From Breviolum minutum Mf 1.05b.01 (Eukaryota; Sar; Dinophyceae; Suessiales; Symbiodiniaceae), in assembly GCA_000507305.1 (NCBI GenBank), contig DF239870.1, positions 6,784 through 70,783 on the forward strand: a DNA stretch of 64,000 nucleotides, written 5' to 3'. The notes under the pieces were generated by a model. That model saw only the letters and a program-made list of their open reading frames with translations. It did not search any database and was not told where the DNA came from. Shown here in pieces: positions 25,301 through 38,600 of this stretch. The translations under genes were made by a program, and so were the position numbers. The first letter of the stretch is position 1. Each line of letters opens with the position of its first letter.

Positions 25301-26608
25301 TTGTGCGATTTTTTCTGCCCTGAAACTAACAGCTCGCACCTGAAAATCAACGGTTGGAAGATTTATTTCTTATTGAAACAGTCCCTTTTAAGGGGACATG
25401 TTAGTTTTCGTTGGCGTCTTAGTAAACAAGCTTTTCAAGTTGAAGTCTTTGTATCACTGAGCCCTTTAGAGCCCTGTAGCTCAGTAAAATGATCATAAAT
25501 TCGACATGTTCCAAGTTGATAAATTCTGGGCAATTTAAAAGCGACCTCAGCCGAGGTCACCCCAAAGGGTAGTACAGTACTGGAATCCTACCCAGACTGG
25601 CCTTGATTTGAATTTGTACATCCAAAAACCCGCTTCATCCAACACCCAATTTTTGTTGTTCGAAACGAAGGTCACTTTTAAGATGAATCAATCGAGCAAA
25701 CAAAAAATTCACGAGAAAGTGGGCACCTGACAGTTACTGTTTAAGTATAGTGTGAATATTTGTACTGATAGAGGTTACAACCCCAGTTACCCATTTACAA
25801 GTCCATTTATAGGGTTGACATGACATTGTAACTAGCAACCACCATGTTTTTTGGTCAAATTGCATTGCCCGACCAAGGCTCTTGATCCAATTTCTCACCT
25901 TGGATTCATGGAATTCCAAAATGGAACAAATCATAAAGTTTTTTGGCGGCAAGTTTCCCAATGGCTGGTCAACCTACCCCCCCCTAAGATACCTTACTCC
26001 CCCTAAATAAGGCCTTATTAAGGGTCTATTGACCATGTGTTTCCCTTAATAAGGCCTTATTAAACCCTTATTTCTGGAGGTGGGAGTCGAGGTTAGTTAG
26101 AGGGGGCTAAGTTGACTAGTCATGATGTCCATTGCCCCTCAAAAAAACTGGAGTTCCTGTGAAAAAGTACATATTTCTTGTTAAAAGCCTAGTGGTGGCC
26201 AGGTATCCATTTTGATTCATGTTAAGATTGCAAGAATCTATGCATACATCATGAGAATGGGTCGACCGAATCCTCAAAGAAAAGCCTTCAAAGAAACGTG
26301 GCATAAGGGGTTCAATGGTGCCATTTGCAAAAACCTCTTAAGCTTTTGATACAAAAGGACCAAAAGCCTTCACCGACTTTTGTTTTTCAGTTGGTGGGTT
26401 TGAAAAAAACAATATCAGATCAATTGATTTCAATGTGAACAATTTCATCATCATGAAGAGATCCAGGAAAATTCGACGACATGGGCCTCAACTGGTGGCC
26501 ACCCCACCTGACTCAACCACTCCATTGTCAATAGGCTTTATACATGTGATTGTATATAACAGAACATGTGTCTAAAATCCAAAGAAATGCGAAAGTATGT
26601 TCTGCAAC

Positions 26609-26650
<42 letters not shown>

Positions 26651-29600
26651 GGTTGAATGATCGAATTTAAGCCTTTTTTGAAATTTACCCCTCCCCGACC
26701 ATACATTCAGTATATATGGGATTGTGGATGCGTTGCTAATTCAATCAAGAACTGGTCCTGATCAAGACCACCCTTTCCAGAATCAGAACAATATGATTGT
26801 TGTGCCACCGCCATGATCTAGATGTTCCAACATCAGACATTCAGACTAATACCGTCCCAATGTTTAACATGGAACCTAAAAATGATGGTTTCCAAAAGGA
26901 ATTTCCTATTCCAGGGTGCCATGTTCAGGTTCCATGTTAAATCTTGGGAGGGTACGCTATGTTGGACGCGGGGGCGCAGGTATGCTCCTTGGTGTGTGGC
27001 CTATTTTTATACCTATATTGCAACTTGGACCGACCAAGAGTCTCTGGGAGTCGAGGTTTTTGTGGATTACATCGGTCCACGGAAATGTTGATTGCTTGGG
27101 TTATCTATATAATTGAAATAGAGGTTTGCATAAACAAAATCTCCCCAAACCTTTGAATTAGATACCTGAAAAGGTGTGGACGGTGACAGTTTGAATGGCC
27201 CTGCTTCTTGTGTTCTAATACGGCAGCCTGTGTTGATTGAAGTTGTTTGTTTCGGTGCACTGTGGAACCACCCCGATGGCAACGAGGGTTGTTTGCCTTT
27301 CAACCGGCATAGTACCAAGTCGCCTTTGATGGAAGATCTTCAAGCCGTGGGTGTTGGTTGGCTTGGAGAGATAACAAGCCACTACCAAGACCCACATGTA
27401 CTGCACGTAATCTTCTAGGCAAATACATGCAACAACCGAACAACACACAGTTTTTAGATGTTTTTAGACTCTCAGAGTGTACAATTCTGTGCGCTATGCC
27501 GCTAGGCTTATTGGGACGTGAGGTGCATTTATGAAATTGTGATGTTGATGAAGAGTATAGGCATTGTGCGCTTTGTTTGCCCCAAATCTTCTCAGTCGCT
27601 TTTTTTCTCCGGAAAAGTATCAAAAAAAAACGACTGGATGATTTGGTGAGACTACAAGAGATTTGTTGATGATGCGCGTTTTCTTCCCTGTGGTAAACAC
27701 CGGCACGATTTACCTGAAATATCCTGAAAAACACCAATGAAAAGAGGGCAAAACCCAAGTTGTTGGATTCGCAAGTGTTTGTTTCAAATTGGGGGCTACA
27801 CACCCCCGAAGTTTAGCAGTTCGCCCCCTGAAAAGTTGCCGGGCCCCAATAGGAGAGGGATTGTCTTCCAACCACCATTTTTCAGGGAGGGTGCTGTAAA
27901 ACTTCCAGGGTGTATCAACATTTTTGTATCTTGACTCCGGGAGATTTTTTTTGCAACTACTTTAGCAGCTACAAAAAATCCGGGTTTTTTTAGCTCCCCG
28001 AATTTTTTTCGAAAAAAAAACATCCTGCACTTTCAAGGAACGGCGGTCGTTTCATATAAAGGTAACCCCAATTTTTTGTTGTGCCAAGTGGCATTCACAA
28101 AGGTTTGGTTTAGGTTGGGATTCCCAACCCCAAAAATGCTGCAGCCGTCATGCTGGGTGACTGGAATCCTGGGGGGTGAACCCAAATATCACCCCAAATG
28201 GCGCCACAGTGAATCATGCTGCCATACCTTGTAGCTAATAGCGCCTTCAACTCCTCCTGCACTCATTCGGAGAAAAAAAACTTTGCTTGCTTAATGACGG
28301 GATTTCATGGGATTCCTCGGCAAGATAGCTGCTTTCATCATCATTTGCAGCAGCAGCAAGCAAAGGTACCAGTATCAATTTCAAATTTTGATGTGTTCTG
28401 CCAATAAATCTACCCAAAATATAGCAACGTCACACGATCTCACCCTAAATTGGTAGGGTAGTAGGGGAACCCCCCACCCCAACAAATGGCCTTATGTCGG
28501 TGAAATGTTCCCGAAAGTCTGAGAACAGACCTCTTGCTTATAGAACAAATCCAACCAACCAACCTCAATTGGTAGTTTCACTCCCATGAAACTCACCATT
28601 TTTTTAGCACCTGAAAAATGGATGGTTGGATTTCCTAGGCCTTCCTTTTTGGGTTTCGGCCTATTTTTCGGATGAGTTTTTAGGGAGTCTTGACTCAGGC
28701 AGTGGCTGTCTTTGTGCTCATGAACTTGGTTACGGCCATCATTGTAGCTCAACTGCTCATGTGGAAAAAAAACTGCTAGGTGGTGGCAACTCAAATATTT
28801 TTTATGTTCATCCCCTATTTGCGGAAGATTCCCATTTTGACGAATATTTTTCAAATGGGTTGAAACCACCAACTAGAATTGCGGTTTAAGTTGAAGTGCT
28901 TATTATCCTCTTTAATAAGATATAGCATCTGAATGCTAAGAAAAGTGTACTTACCTTTGTTGAAAACTAAGATGTCCCCTTGAAAAATTAATGGTTAGAA
29001 GATGAATTTCCTTTTGAAATGGCCACTTTTTCGGGGAGATTCGTTCATTTTTTGGGGGGTATAGGTGGTGCTTTAAAACACAAGGAGACTCTGAGCTGAC
29101 CAATATTATATAATATTGTTTGTGTAAAAACCACCAGCTAGTGATTCTAGGTGGTGGCAACTCAAATATTTTGATGTTCACCCCTAAAATTGGGGAAGAT
29201 GAACCCATTTTGACGAGCATATTTTTCAAATGGGTTCAAACCACCAACCAGTTATTCAATGTCATTGCTCGAATTGGATTTTTGTCACAAAGATTGTAGA
29301 ATAGTTGTACATTGGGCGTGGTCTCGCCCCTAGTGAAGGTGACAAGACTATCTCTACATGTTTACCTGGAAGATGCCAACTATATAAGCATTTTGTCATT
29401 TTGTTATTTAAAGGTAGGAGATTACCCCAATATACATAATGGAAATCTCTCGTTCGGCCCATGGGTTTGCAGCGGGTTTAAAACACCTTGTTTCAAGACG
29501 TGGCAGGGGATGAGTCCTTTACAGTCATCCTAGATCTAAGTCTTTCATGTGTGCAACAGCGAGAGAAAGTAACCAAACGAAAGCCTTCAGATGCTTCAAA

Positions 29601-32600
29601 ACATACATGAACATGAACCATTCAAATGTAAACTACCTGGAAAGTAGATGGCGCGACTCCCATGTATCAGTATATCATGGCCCCTTACGAATCGCCACCT
29701 TTTGGGAGTTGCGCCATCTACTTTCAATACGGTGTAATTTTGAATCGCAAGTAGAAATTGCTTTGAAGCATGTATAGATTTGGCTGGTCATATCATATCC
29801 TCAGTTTCCCCCAAACAAATCTGGTAAATTATGTATATATAAGATAGATATAAGTTGTGTGTTCAAGAAAACATTCCCCACCAAGAGCCAGGTTTAAACG
29901 TCCTTGGATTTCTGAGATTTCTGGTGGTATAATAACCTGAGGTTGAAACCCCCCTTAAAGAGTGAAGTTATAACTCTACTTCTAGGGGTCCAACTACCTC
30001 TTCCCCCACAAACCCATACATTCCAAGAAATTTTCCAACGACGGACCCCACGGTCCACGGACCCCGAAAAAACCTGAGTATCTAGTAGCTCTAGCAACTT
30101 ACTTAGGGGTCCGTTGGGATTCGGTCCCATTCCAAATTTTTTGATGGATACATCTTCCAGGCCACAGGAAAATTTTCCATGGGAAAATCCGGAATCCCAA
30201 CCTTTCTTGTCAAGGTGGAAAATGCCATGTCGGCCTCCAAGATGGATGAGAACGAAAAGCTCAAGCAGCATCTCGGCGCCGACAAAGATGAAAGCGAAAA
30301 CGCTGCCCCCCCCAAAAAAAACGGAAATTTCTCACGTTACAACGTTTTTTAAAAGGGTACCTAAAATGCAGGGTGTTTCCGGAACCTTGTTTTCGGCTAT
30401 TTTGGGGGGGTGTGGTTTTTACCTTACATAAGCCGTACATACAGCTTGTATACGTGAGCCTCCATTTTAGGTACCTGAAATGTTTGTTGAGTTCTTAGCT
30501 GTACATGCCAGGTGATTCAAGCCGTGACCTTTTGATTCCCTAGTTGGAGGTCACGATTCACCTCTGAAAGGGATACGAAAAAAAAGGGCACTTTGAATCA
30601 CTTGGTGTAGGTCCAGGGTTATATAGGGTTACCCACCTAAACCGGTTCCCGAACCATTTCCCATATGATGAAGGGTTGGTTCACTAACCCCTATAACCCC
30701 TGGACCTATGTGTTTTGCTAAGGTTTTCTGTTTTTGTTTTTTTCAAAGACAAATCAAATTGTGTCATGGAGGCTTGTGATATTTCTTGTTGCACTTTTTT
30801 GGGGAAGGTTTGGGATCCGAACAAAACCTTTTAACGAGTTTTTTTGCGGTCGTACTTTGTACAGTATATCAGTGTACACCCTGGAAGATTAACATGGAAA
30901 CCTACAAATCACCCATTTTTCAAAGAAACATGATCTTCCAAACCTCCATGATTATGTTCCATGTTAATCTTCCGGGGTGTATCTCCTAAAAAAGGAACCT
31001 AACAAATTTGGAACCTGAACATTTTTTTTCTTTGAAAAGGGGACATTAAGTCATCTTTCAAATCCTCAAACCTTGGAAAACAGTTCCACCCCCATAGTGG
31101 TAATTCTAGGATCAGGCTTTTTTTCCGAGGAATCAAAGTGAACTAAAATAGCAGAAAGATCGAGGTTTGTGCGGAAATGTCTTATCATTCACCCGTAGTC
31201 GTCCAAAGAAGTTTCGGGTGTTCCGGGTGTTTTTGAGAACCAATAGCTACCAACACATCCAAACACCTCCTTTTTGAAGTTATTGATGTGACCTAGGGGT
31301 AGCAAAAAAAAAATCTTCCACTATTGGATCCATGTTGCGGTTGTTGCATTGGAAAAAAATCCGTCCAATTGGTGCTGGAAGTTTCCCCCGCACCTTGATT
31401 TTTATTTAAAAAAGCACCTGCTTGGAATGAAGCTGTGACTAGCTGGTGGGGGGTGTCTAAAATTTCTTGAGGAGGGGTGAAAAGGAGCTACCCCATAGGA
31501 TCCATGTATGGTATATTTAGCGACATTTGGTTGATTTTTATGGTAAATGTATATAGTTAAATATGCCATACATGGATCCTATGGGCTACCTTTCCTTTTC
31601 AAATTGCATCTTAGTGTTTTTTTGCTGAAGATGTCACACATGGATGGCAGGATGGAAGACTTTAAGAAGAAAGAGTTAAAGGAATTGGAGTCTCTTGGCG
31701 ACACAGAAATCGATGAATGGTGCTGTTTGGTGGGCTTTTGACTTCATGATCATCCTCACACGTCATCAATGACTCAGCAATGAATGATCTAAGAAGCTTC
31801 CCATTTTTTCAGCGATGTGTAAGATCGCGCTCCCCTTCACTTTATTGCAGTCTTGTATTCATCATGAGACCTTTTGAGGACCTTAGGCAGTTCTAATCCA
31901 CATTTTGTTTTATACAGCCAGCATGGTCTCATCCAAACATCGACTATCGACTTTGTATGCACCAATGCAAGTCCTGGAAGGTAGCACCCGAGCGTTTTGA
32001 GCGTTTTCCTTTGAACCAAGCAACTTATTGATGAAAAGGTACTCCGGTGGCCCCAAAGAATTAAACTAACAGCTCGTTTTTCAAAAGCAATTGGGAGACG
32101 ATCCTTTTTGTTTGCCATTTGACTCATTTTCAAGGGCGGACTGTTAGTTCTAGGGAGGGTACAACACATCAACACATGTGGGTTCAATGCACGTCTTCCA
32201 CCCTGGAAAATGGGTCAGGAAAAATCCACTCGAGGGTATAATTTGTTCATACTGGGACTGGGAAGGGTGTTGAAAGCCATGTTTTTTTTCGGTGTGCTCC
32301 CTTTCACTCTTGGAAAGAAACGAGAAAGATATGGTCATCCAGCAGTGGATAAGTCGACAAGCATATCATATAAATGTAACAAAAAATCACAGTATTCTGC
32401 TTGTTCCTTTCATACCGTATGGTTTTTGAGTAAAGAAATCCTACAAAAGATCCATGATCCATTTGAAGTTATCCAACACTTTTTAATGGTACAAGATTCA
32501 ACTATGTAACGTATACCCTCCCTGAAACTATCAGGAAAGTCGCCACTGAAAATCAATTTTGTTGAAAGGTGAAAAGGCGTACTTTCACTGACAACCTTTC

Positions 32601-35600
32601 AAGTAGCTGCAGTGAATGTACTTCTACCCAAGGTGGGAATGATATTACTATACCCTTTAGGGAACTAACATATCCCATCAAAAATTCACTTTTGAAGATG
32701 ATTTTCCTTTTCCCAAGGTGGGATATGTTATATAATTCCCTGGACGGTAACCATGGCATAGAATAACCCATGAATGATATAAGATATCCAAGTTGAGACG
32801 ATAATATGTGTATGTACCGCCCCTGACAACTAACATATCACCCTTCAAAATGATGGTTGGAAGATGATTCATTTCTTTTTAAAATGGTCCCTTTTCAAGG
32901 GACGAATTCGTTCATTTTCGGAGGGGCACAAACAACTGCTATTAACCACCCTACCAAGGCACCTATTCTACCTAATGGATGCTGATGGAGATGGTACGTT
33001 GGATTGGGAAGAGTCACTCGGTTGTTTATTGCTAGGTGGTTGGTTTCAGAAACTGTTTACTTTCACCCCTGGGGAACTGATTCAATTTGACTAATATTTT
33101 TTTCAGATGGGTTGAAACCACCAACTAGTTTGGATATGTCCGGATCTATTGCCAGGTCAGCAAAAAAAAAACTCTGGTTGTTTTGTCAGTGAATATAGGG
33201 GATCGTGCTACCCTCTTTTGTGGGGTTTATCATATAAATAGACATTACAAGGATCCCTATTTCAAAAAAAAACGCATAATTGGAAAGTAAGACCGTTTTG
33301 TTTTTTTCCGTGGCCCAAGTGCTCGCCATGCCCCGAGGATGTTATTTTCCTCCAGCAAACAAAATGCTTTGTCTTTATGAAGGGGTGGAGATGTTTTAAC
33401 CCACCATCTCTGATCGAAACAAAGAAATTAAGCCCTAGACATCCAGGGCCACCTCCTGAGAAGTCAGTTGCAACCCCAAAAACATACCCTAAACACCAAA
33501 CCTGAGAAGGCATGACTGGATGTCTAGGGAAGGATGCCTATATTGTTGTCTTTTAAGCAAGTTCAGGCCATGGAGAATTTTCACACATTCCTTCCGTCAT
33601 AGAAGGGGAAGGGACATCGACGTGAAGAACCGATTCCTTTTTCACATGCATTTCACTAGATCCAGATGGGTCGCCCATGGAGGGCAGGATACGGTGGAGA
33701 TGGTAGGCTCTTGGAAAGAGTTCAGAAAAACATAGCAAAACTGAGAACAGCAGTCTTGTTTCTACGCACCGCATGTTTTTTTTTTTGTGAATCTAACTGT
33801 AACACGTACGTGTCAATGGATAAACACCTGGCACCATCGTTGACAGGTTTCTTTGGTACAAGATGATCAGTTTATAGTTTATAGATATGTGAAGTGTGAT
33901 GTTTAAACCCCACTCATGTTATACCCGACTTTTATTTTGGTGGTCCAGTTGTCCATCCAATTGCAATAAGTTGAGTGATGGGAAACCTTCTTCGTTTTAT
34001 GCCTGGTCCACCAGGGCCAGCGTTTGCCCCCCTGAGAAATTCAAGGGTTTAGAAGCTGGCCCTTAGTAAGGGAAACCAATCATACTGGGCTCTTAAGAAG
34101 GCCTTCTTTCTGAGGGGGAGTACGTTTCGGGTGAGGAGTCTGTTGACTAGCCATCATCGTTTTTTTGCTCAAATTACCTGGTCAGGAATCGCGGAACTTA
34201 ACAAAACTGGGTGGTGGTTTCAAATATTTTTTGTTTTTACCCCTACTTGGGGAACTGATCCAATTTTACTATTTTTCAGATGGGTTGAAACCACCAACTA
34301 GAAAAGATTTTTGAATCGGAATCACACGTGCCCCAAATGAAAACAGGTTTCAGGATGCCTTCATGGACGAAGAGATGAGCCGGACTGACCTGTGGGTAAG
34401 TCAGATGTGTGATTCGGGTAGAATGAACAGGATGATCTTTCTTTCTTGAAAGAGCTGTAGATCTAGACTCATATAGTATATTAAAATATATGAGGCATGT
34501 TAATGTTATATCATATATTTAATATGATTTACACCACATTTGTATCACATGCACCTGTAGATGTGTTTTTTTAGATATCATTATTTCTACCTATATATCA
34601 TGTGTGTGTGCAATCACATTTTTATATATATTTATGTATTTACAGTATTTATGTATGCAATAAGATCGGTAAACATATTATTGTATGTACGTCCCATGTT
34701 TTTTTTTACCATGCGTATATCCCATACATATATGTGCATGTTCACACCATATGAAAAAGACATTGATATGTGTGTTTAAGCTTATATATTTACACATTCC
34801 TTTTTTGGATACCATAAATATATGTAGATTCAGATATGATCATTTGTATCTATGTTTTATCATGTATCGCATCCATCTCTATTCCACATAGAAAAATCAT
34901 TCTCACATTCATCTAGACTTCAGATTCAGGACAGATGGCTGGCATCATCCCGGGTATATTTATCCATAGGTATGTTTATTATATATATATATGGCTGTTC
35001 CGAAAATAGGGGTACCCTTAAATCATCCATTTTAACGGAAATTTCCAGTATAAACTATCCATTTTGGGGTACCGCTATTTTTGGGAAACACATATATATA
35101 TATATATTGATATATATATATATATATCGGTAACCCCCCCCAAAAAAAACCTACTATTTTGCATTGTTTACTGGTATGTACACTGTTTTTGGCATATTTG
35201 CGGACCTTTTTTCTTCTGGCATTTTTGGAATGATTTTTGAGGTGGTGTTTACAAACGTTTATAAACGCTATGGATCCATAGCAGCTGATTTGGATCCAAG
35301 ATCCAAGATCCAAGATTGCAGAAAAAACTTCTTGGATCCAAGGTCTGGATCCAAGATCCAAGATNNNNNNNNNNNNNNNNNNNNNNNNNNNNNNNNNNNN
35401 NNNNNNNNNNNNNNNNNNNNNNNNNNNNNNNNNNNNNNNNNNNNNNNNNNNNNNNNNNNNNNNNNNNNNNNNNNNNNNNNNNNNNNNNNNNNNNNNNNNN
35501 NNNNNNNNNNNNNNNNNNNNNNNNNNNNNNNNNNNNNNNNNNNNNNNNNNNNNNNNNNNNNNNNNNNNNNNNNNNNNNNNNNNNNNNNNNNNNNNNNNNN

Positions 35601-38600
35601 NNNNNNNNNNNNNNNNNNNNNNNNNNNNNNNNNNNNNNNNNNNNNNNNNNNNNNNNNNNNNNNNNNNNNNNNNNNNNNNNNNNNNNNNNNNNNNNNNNNN
35701 NNNNNNNNNNNNNNNNNNNNNNNNNNNNNNNNNNNNNNNNNNNNNNNNNNNNNNNNNNNNNNNNNNNNNNNNNNNNNNNNNNNNNNNNNNNNNNNNNNNN
35801 NNNNNNNNNNNNNNNNNNNNNNNNNNNNNNNNNNNNNNNNNNNNNNNNNNNNNNNNNNNNNNNNNNNNNNNNNNNNNNNNNNNNNNNNNNNNNNNNNNNN
35901 NNNNNNNNNNNNNNNNNNNNNNNNNNNNNNNNNNNNNNNNNNNNNNNNNNNNNNNNNNNNNNNNNNNNNNNNNNNNNNNNNNGGCGTAGCATATATATAT
36001 ATATATATATAATTTTTTTTATATTTGTATATACAGGGGCTGAATTTTTTGGTGTCCAAACTCCGATTTAATCCGTGAGTCCAAGCCAAACTTTTTCGCA
36101 GGAAATGGAGGCTCTTGGACTTTGGACCTGATGAATGTAAAGATGCTTGGCCACCATGGGAACCCAGGGCGGCAACCCCTCTTTGTTTTAGGGGCGAAAT
36201 TTCACCCAGTTCACCCGTTTTTTTCTAGGGATTAAAACCTTCATTTTTCTATAGGTTGTTTGGGGTCCAAGGGCGGTGTAGCTTAGTATTTGCTATATTG
36301 TGATTTTGGGAGCGATTTGGAGCCAGGGATGATGGGTGTTTTCCTAAATGAGTCTCAAATCACAGGGTAGACTGGGCCTATTTGTTGGTTTATGTTTCTG
36401 TCTCTTTTTTTTCTTCTAAGTTATGTTAAATATGTGGATTGGCAGACCTATATTGCATGGATTGCATTATAGAACTGGATTGCGCAGATAGTGCATATAA
36501 TAGGATAAACACGTCGAGAGAGCGGGCGGTAGTAATGATTTTCTTCGTTTTTTGAGCACTTTGAAACGTTACATTATACCGTTGAATGTTTTACAATGTT
36601 TAAAATGTTTAGAGACTTGTAGGTTTTTTCTGCTCAAGATGTGTCCCATCACACCCCGTTCCGAAGTTCCAAAAAAAACAATACCTAGAATGGATTTGAC
36701 ATCCCATCCGGGTCATTAGAATATGTCAATTCCCATGGGTTTTTCACTCGTTTCTTCTTCCTCGGGTCCCCAACGGACTTGAGACCGGGGTCCTGCAAAT
36801 GTGTAACACAAAATGATAACAAAACCTTTTTTTTTCGTTACAATTTAATTAACATTTTCGACCGCAAAAATTGTTTTTGGGGGGTTGGGCCGGACGTCCG
36901 GATGGATGTTTCGGTTCCAAAGGAACTCTTTGATTTGTTGGATGATGGTGATGGTGGCATTCACACGGGCGAGTTCTTTCATGGCTTGGCCCGGATGAAA
37001 GGAGGCTCTGGATGATGGGAATGATGTGCGGTGATTCCATACCGTTGTTTTTGGGGTCCACAAAATCCTTGGGGATAAAATTACTTCGGGAATACCTGGG
37101 ATGCATGCATAAAATATTAGTAAATACATAATACTGTAGATTTTCACTATCAATTTGGGCAGGATTTGTTTACATCAACCATTTACTTTCTTTATGTTGT
37201 TGTACGGAACGGAATGTTGCATGCTTGGACGCAATTCTGGATTTTTTGGTAGACATGTGAATTGTCATTGAAAGATCAGAAAAACGGAAAAAACACGTTT
37301 TTTTTGTTTTTTACCTTGCAACTGCAATGGTTCCATGGAATGTTTGTTGACAGTTTTGGGTTTGGTTTCGCGCTTTGATACAGAAGAGTGCATGAAAACC
37401 ACAGCAGCCCGCGCAACAGCGACAGCAACAGCAGTAACACTGGGTTGAAAGACAATGCGACACTTGCACAATCATACGTTTTGCATATCGACACGCCGTT
37501 CATGTCATGTCCTTGCGTTGATTGCCGTCTCACCGGCATAGTTGTTCTGACAGCCCAATCAAACTACCCTAACCAACAATCTTATTGTTCTGGCAGCCTC
37601 GTGTTGGGCTTAATTGACGGAGCGACTTCGTTTTGGGCTTAGCCGCCTGTTCAGATTTACCGGTAGAACAAATTCACCAGTCTTATGGAAAAAATGACTC
37701 CCTTGCCCTTCCGGATCCTCTCCCAAAAGCTAACAGTTAGTTGACCTCAAAATGCCGGTTTGCCAACTAGGTGGTGGTTTCAAATATTTTTTTATTTTCA
37801 CCGCTATTTGGGGAAGATTCCCATTTGACTAATATTTTTCAGATTGGTTGAAACCACCAACTAGCCAAGTTCGGTTCATCTGAAATCTAGGGGTAACCTT
37901 TCCGATGGGGTCTGGTTTGGATAGGTGCCCAGTCTCGAGATTTGATGAGAGTGGGCCAACAAGTCGTCACTTGGATTTCCAACGACCTTTTTTAGGCGGC
38001 TTTGTGCAGGAAAAACCACGGCCATTGGGCAATGATTTATAACAGAAAAAAATCATGCCCTGTTTCCAGAAAATATTGCAGATATGATATGATATATATA
38101 ATGATATTTTGGAATGATGCTGAATTATTTAATTATCATATAGGTTTCCTAAACCGATACTGATGATGCAAAAAAACTCCTGCACGAGTTCATGGGCGCA
38201 GTCGACACGCTTGATCTCAAACTGTTCAAGGTTTTCTACAAGGTGGGCCCCTATCAGTAGAATAGTGGTAATATATATATATAGATATAATCCTGGACCT
38301 TCCAAAGGGTGCCTAAAGGGTGTTAATTCACCATCCCTTAGGGTTTAATTGGCACCCCTTGGAAGGTGCTGGATAAATGATATAGTTTTGATTAGATGAT
38401 AACAAAAACAGAGCTGATAGAGTAATAGTAAACAAATTTCAAAATAATTATCATCATCATGGTTTTGCTGACGGGAAGGGGAGGATCATGATGCCCTTTG
38501 GATCATGTCAGAGCAAGTTTGCTGCTGCAGCCATCGAGTCATACCGTGCTGGTGGGGGACGACCCAGCAATGCGGGGTCAACGCAGGGAAAGTCTTTCGC

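Noticed and set aside
27300..27803. 167-codon minus-strand ORF, longest ungapped frame of the window
   Set aside because: It covers three plus-strand candidate exons that have paired AG|G and GT sites, and its translation shows no recognisable motif.
35164..36089. Four long open frames across the gap (247-282 codons)
   Set aside because: They consist almost entirely of N; only the gap makes them open.
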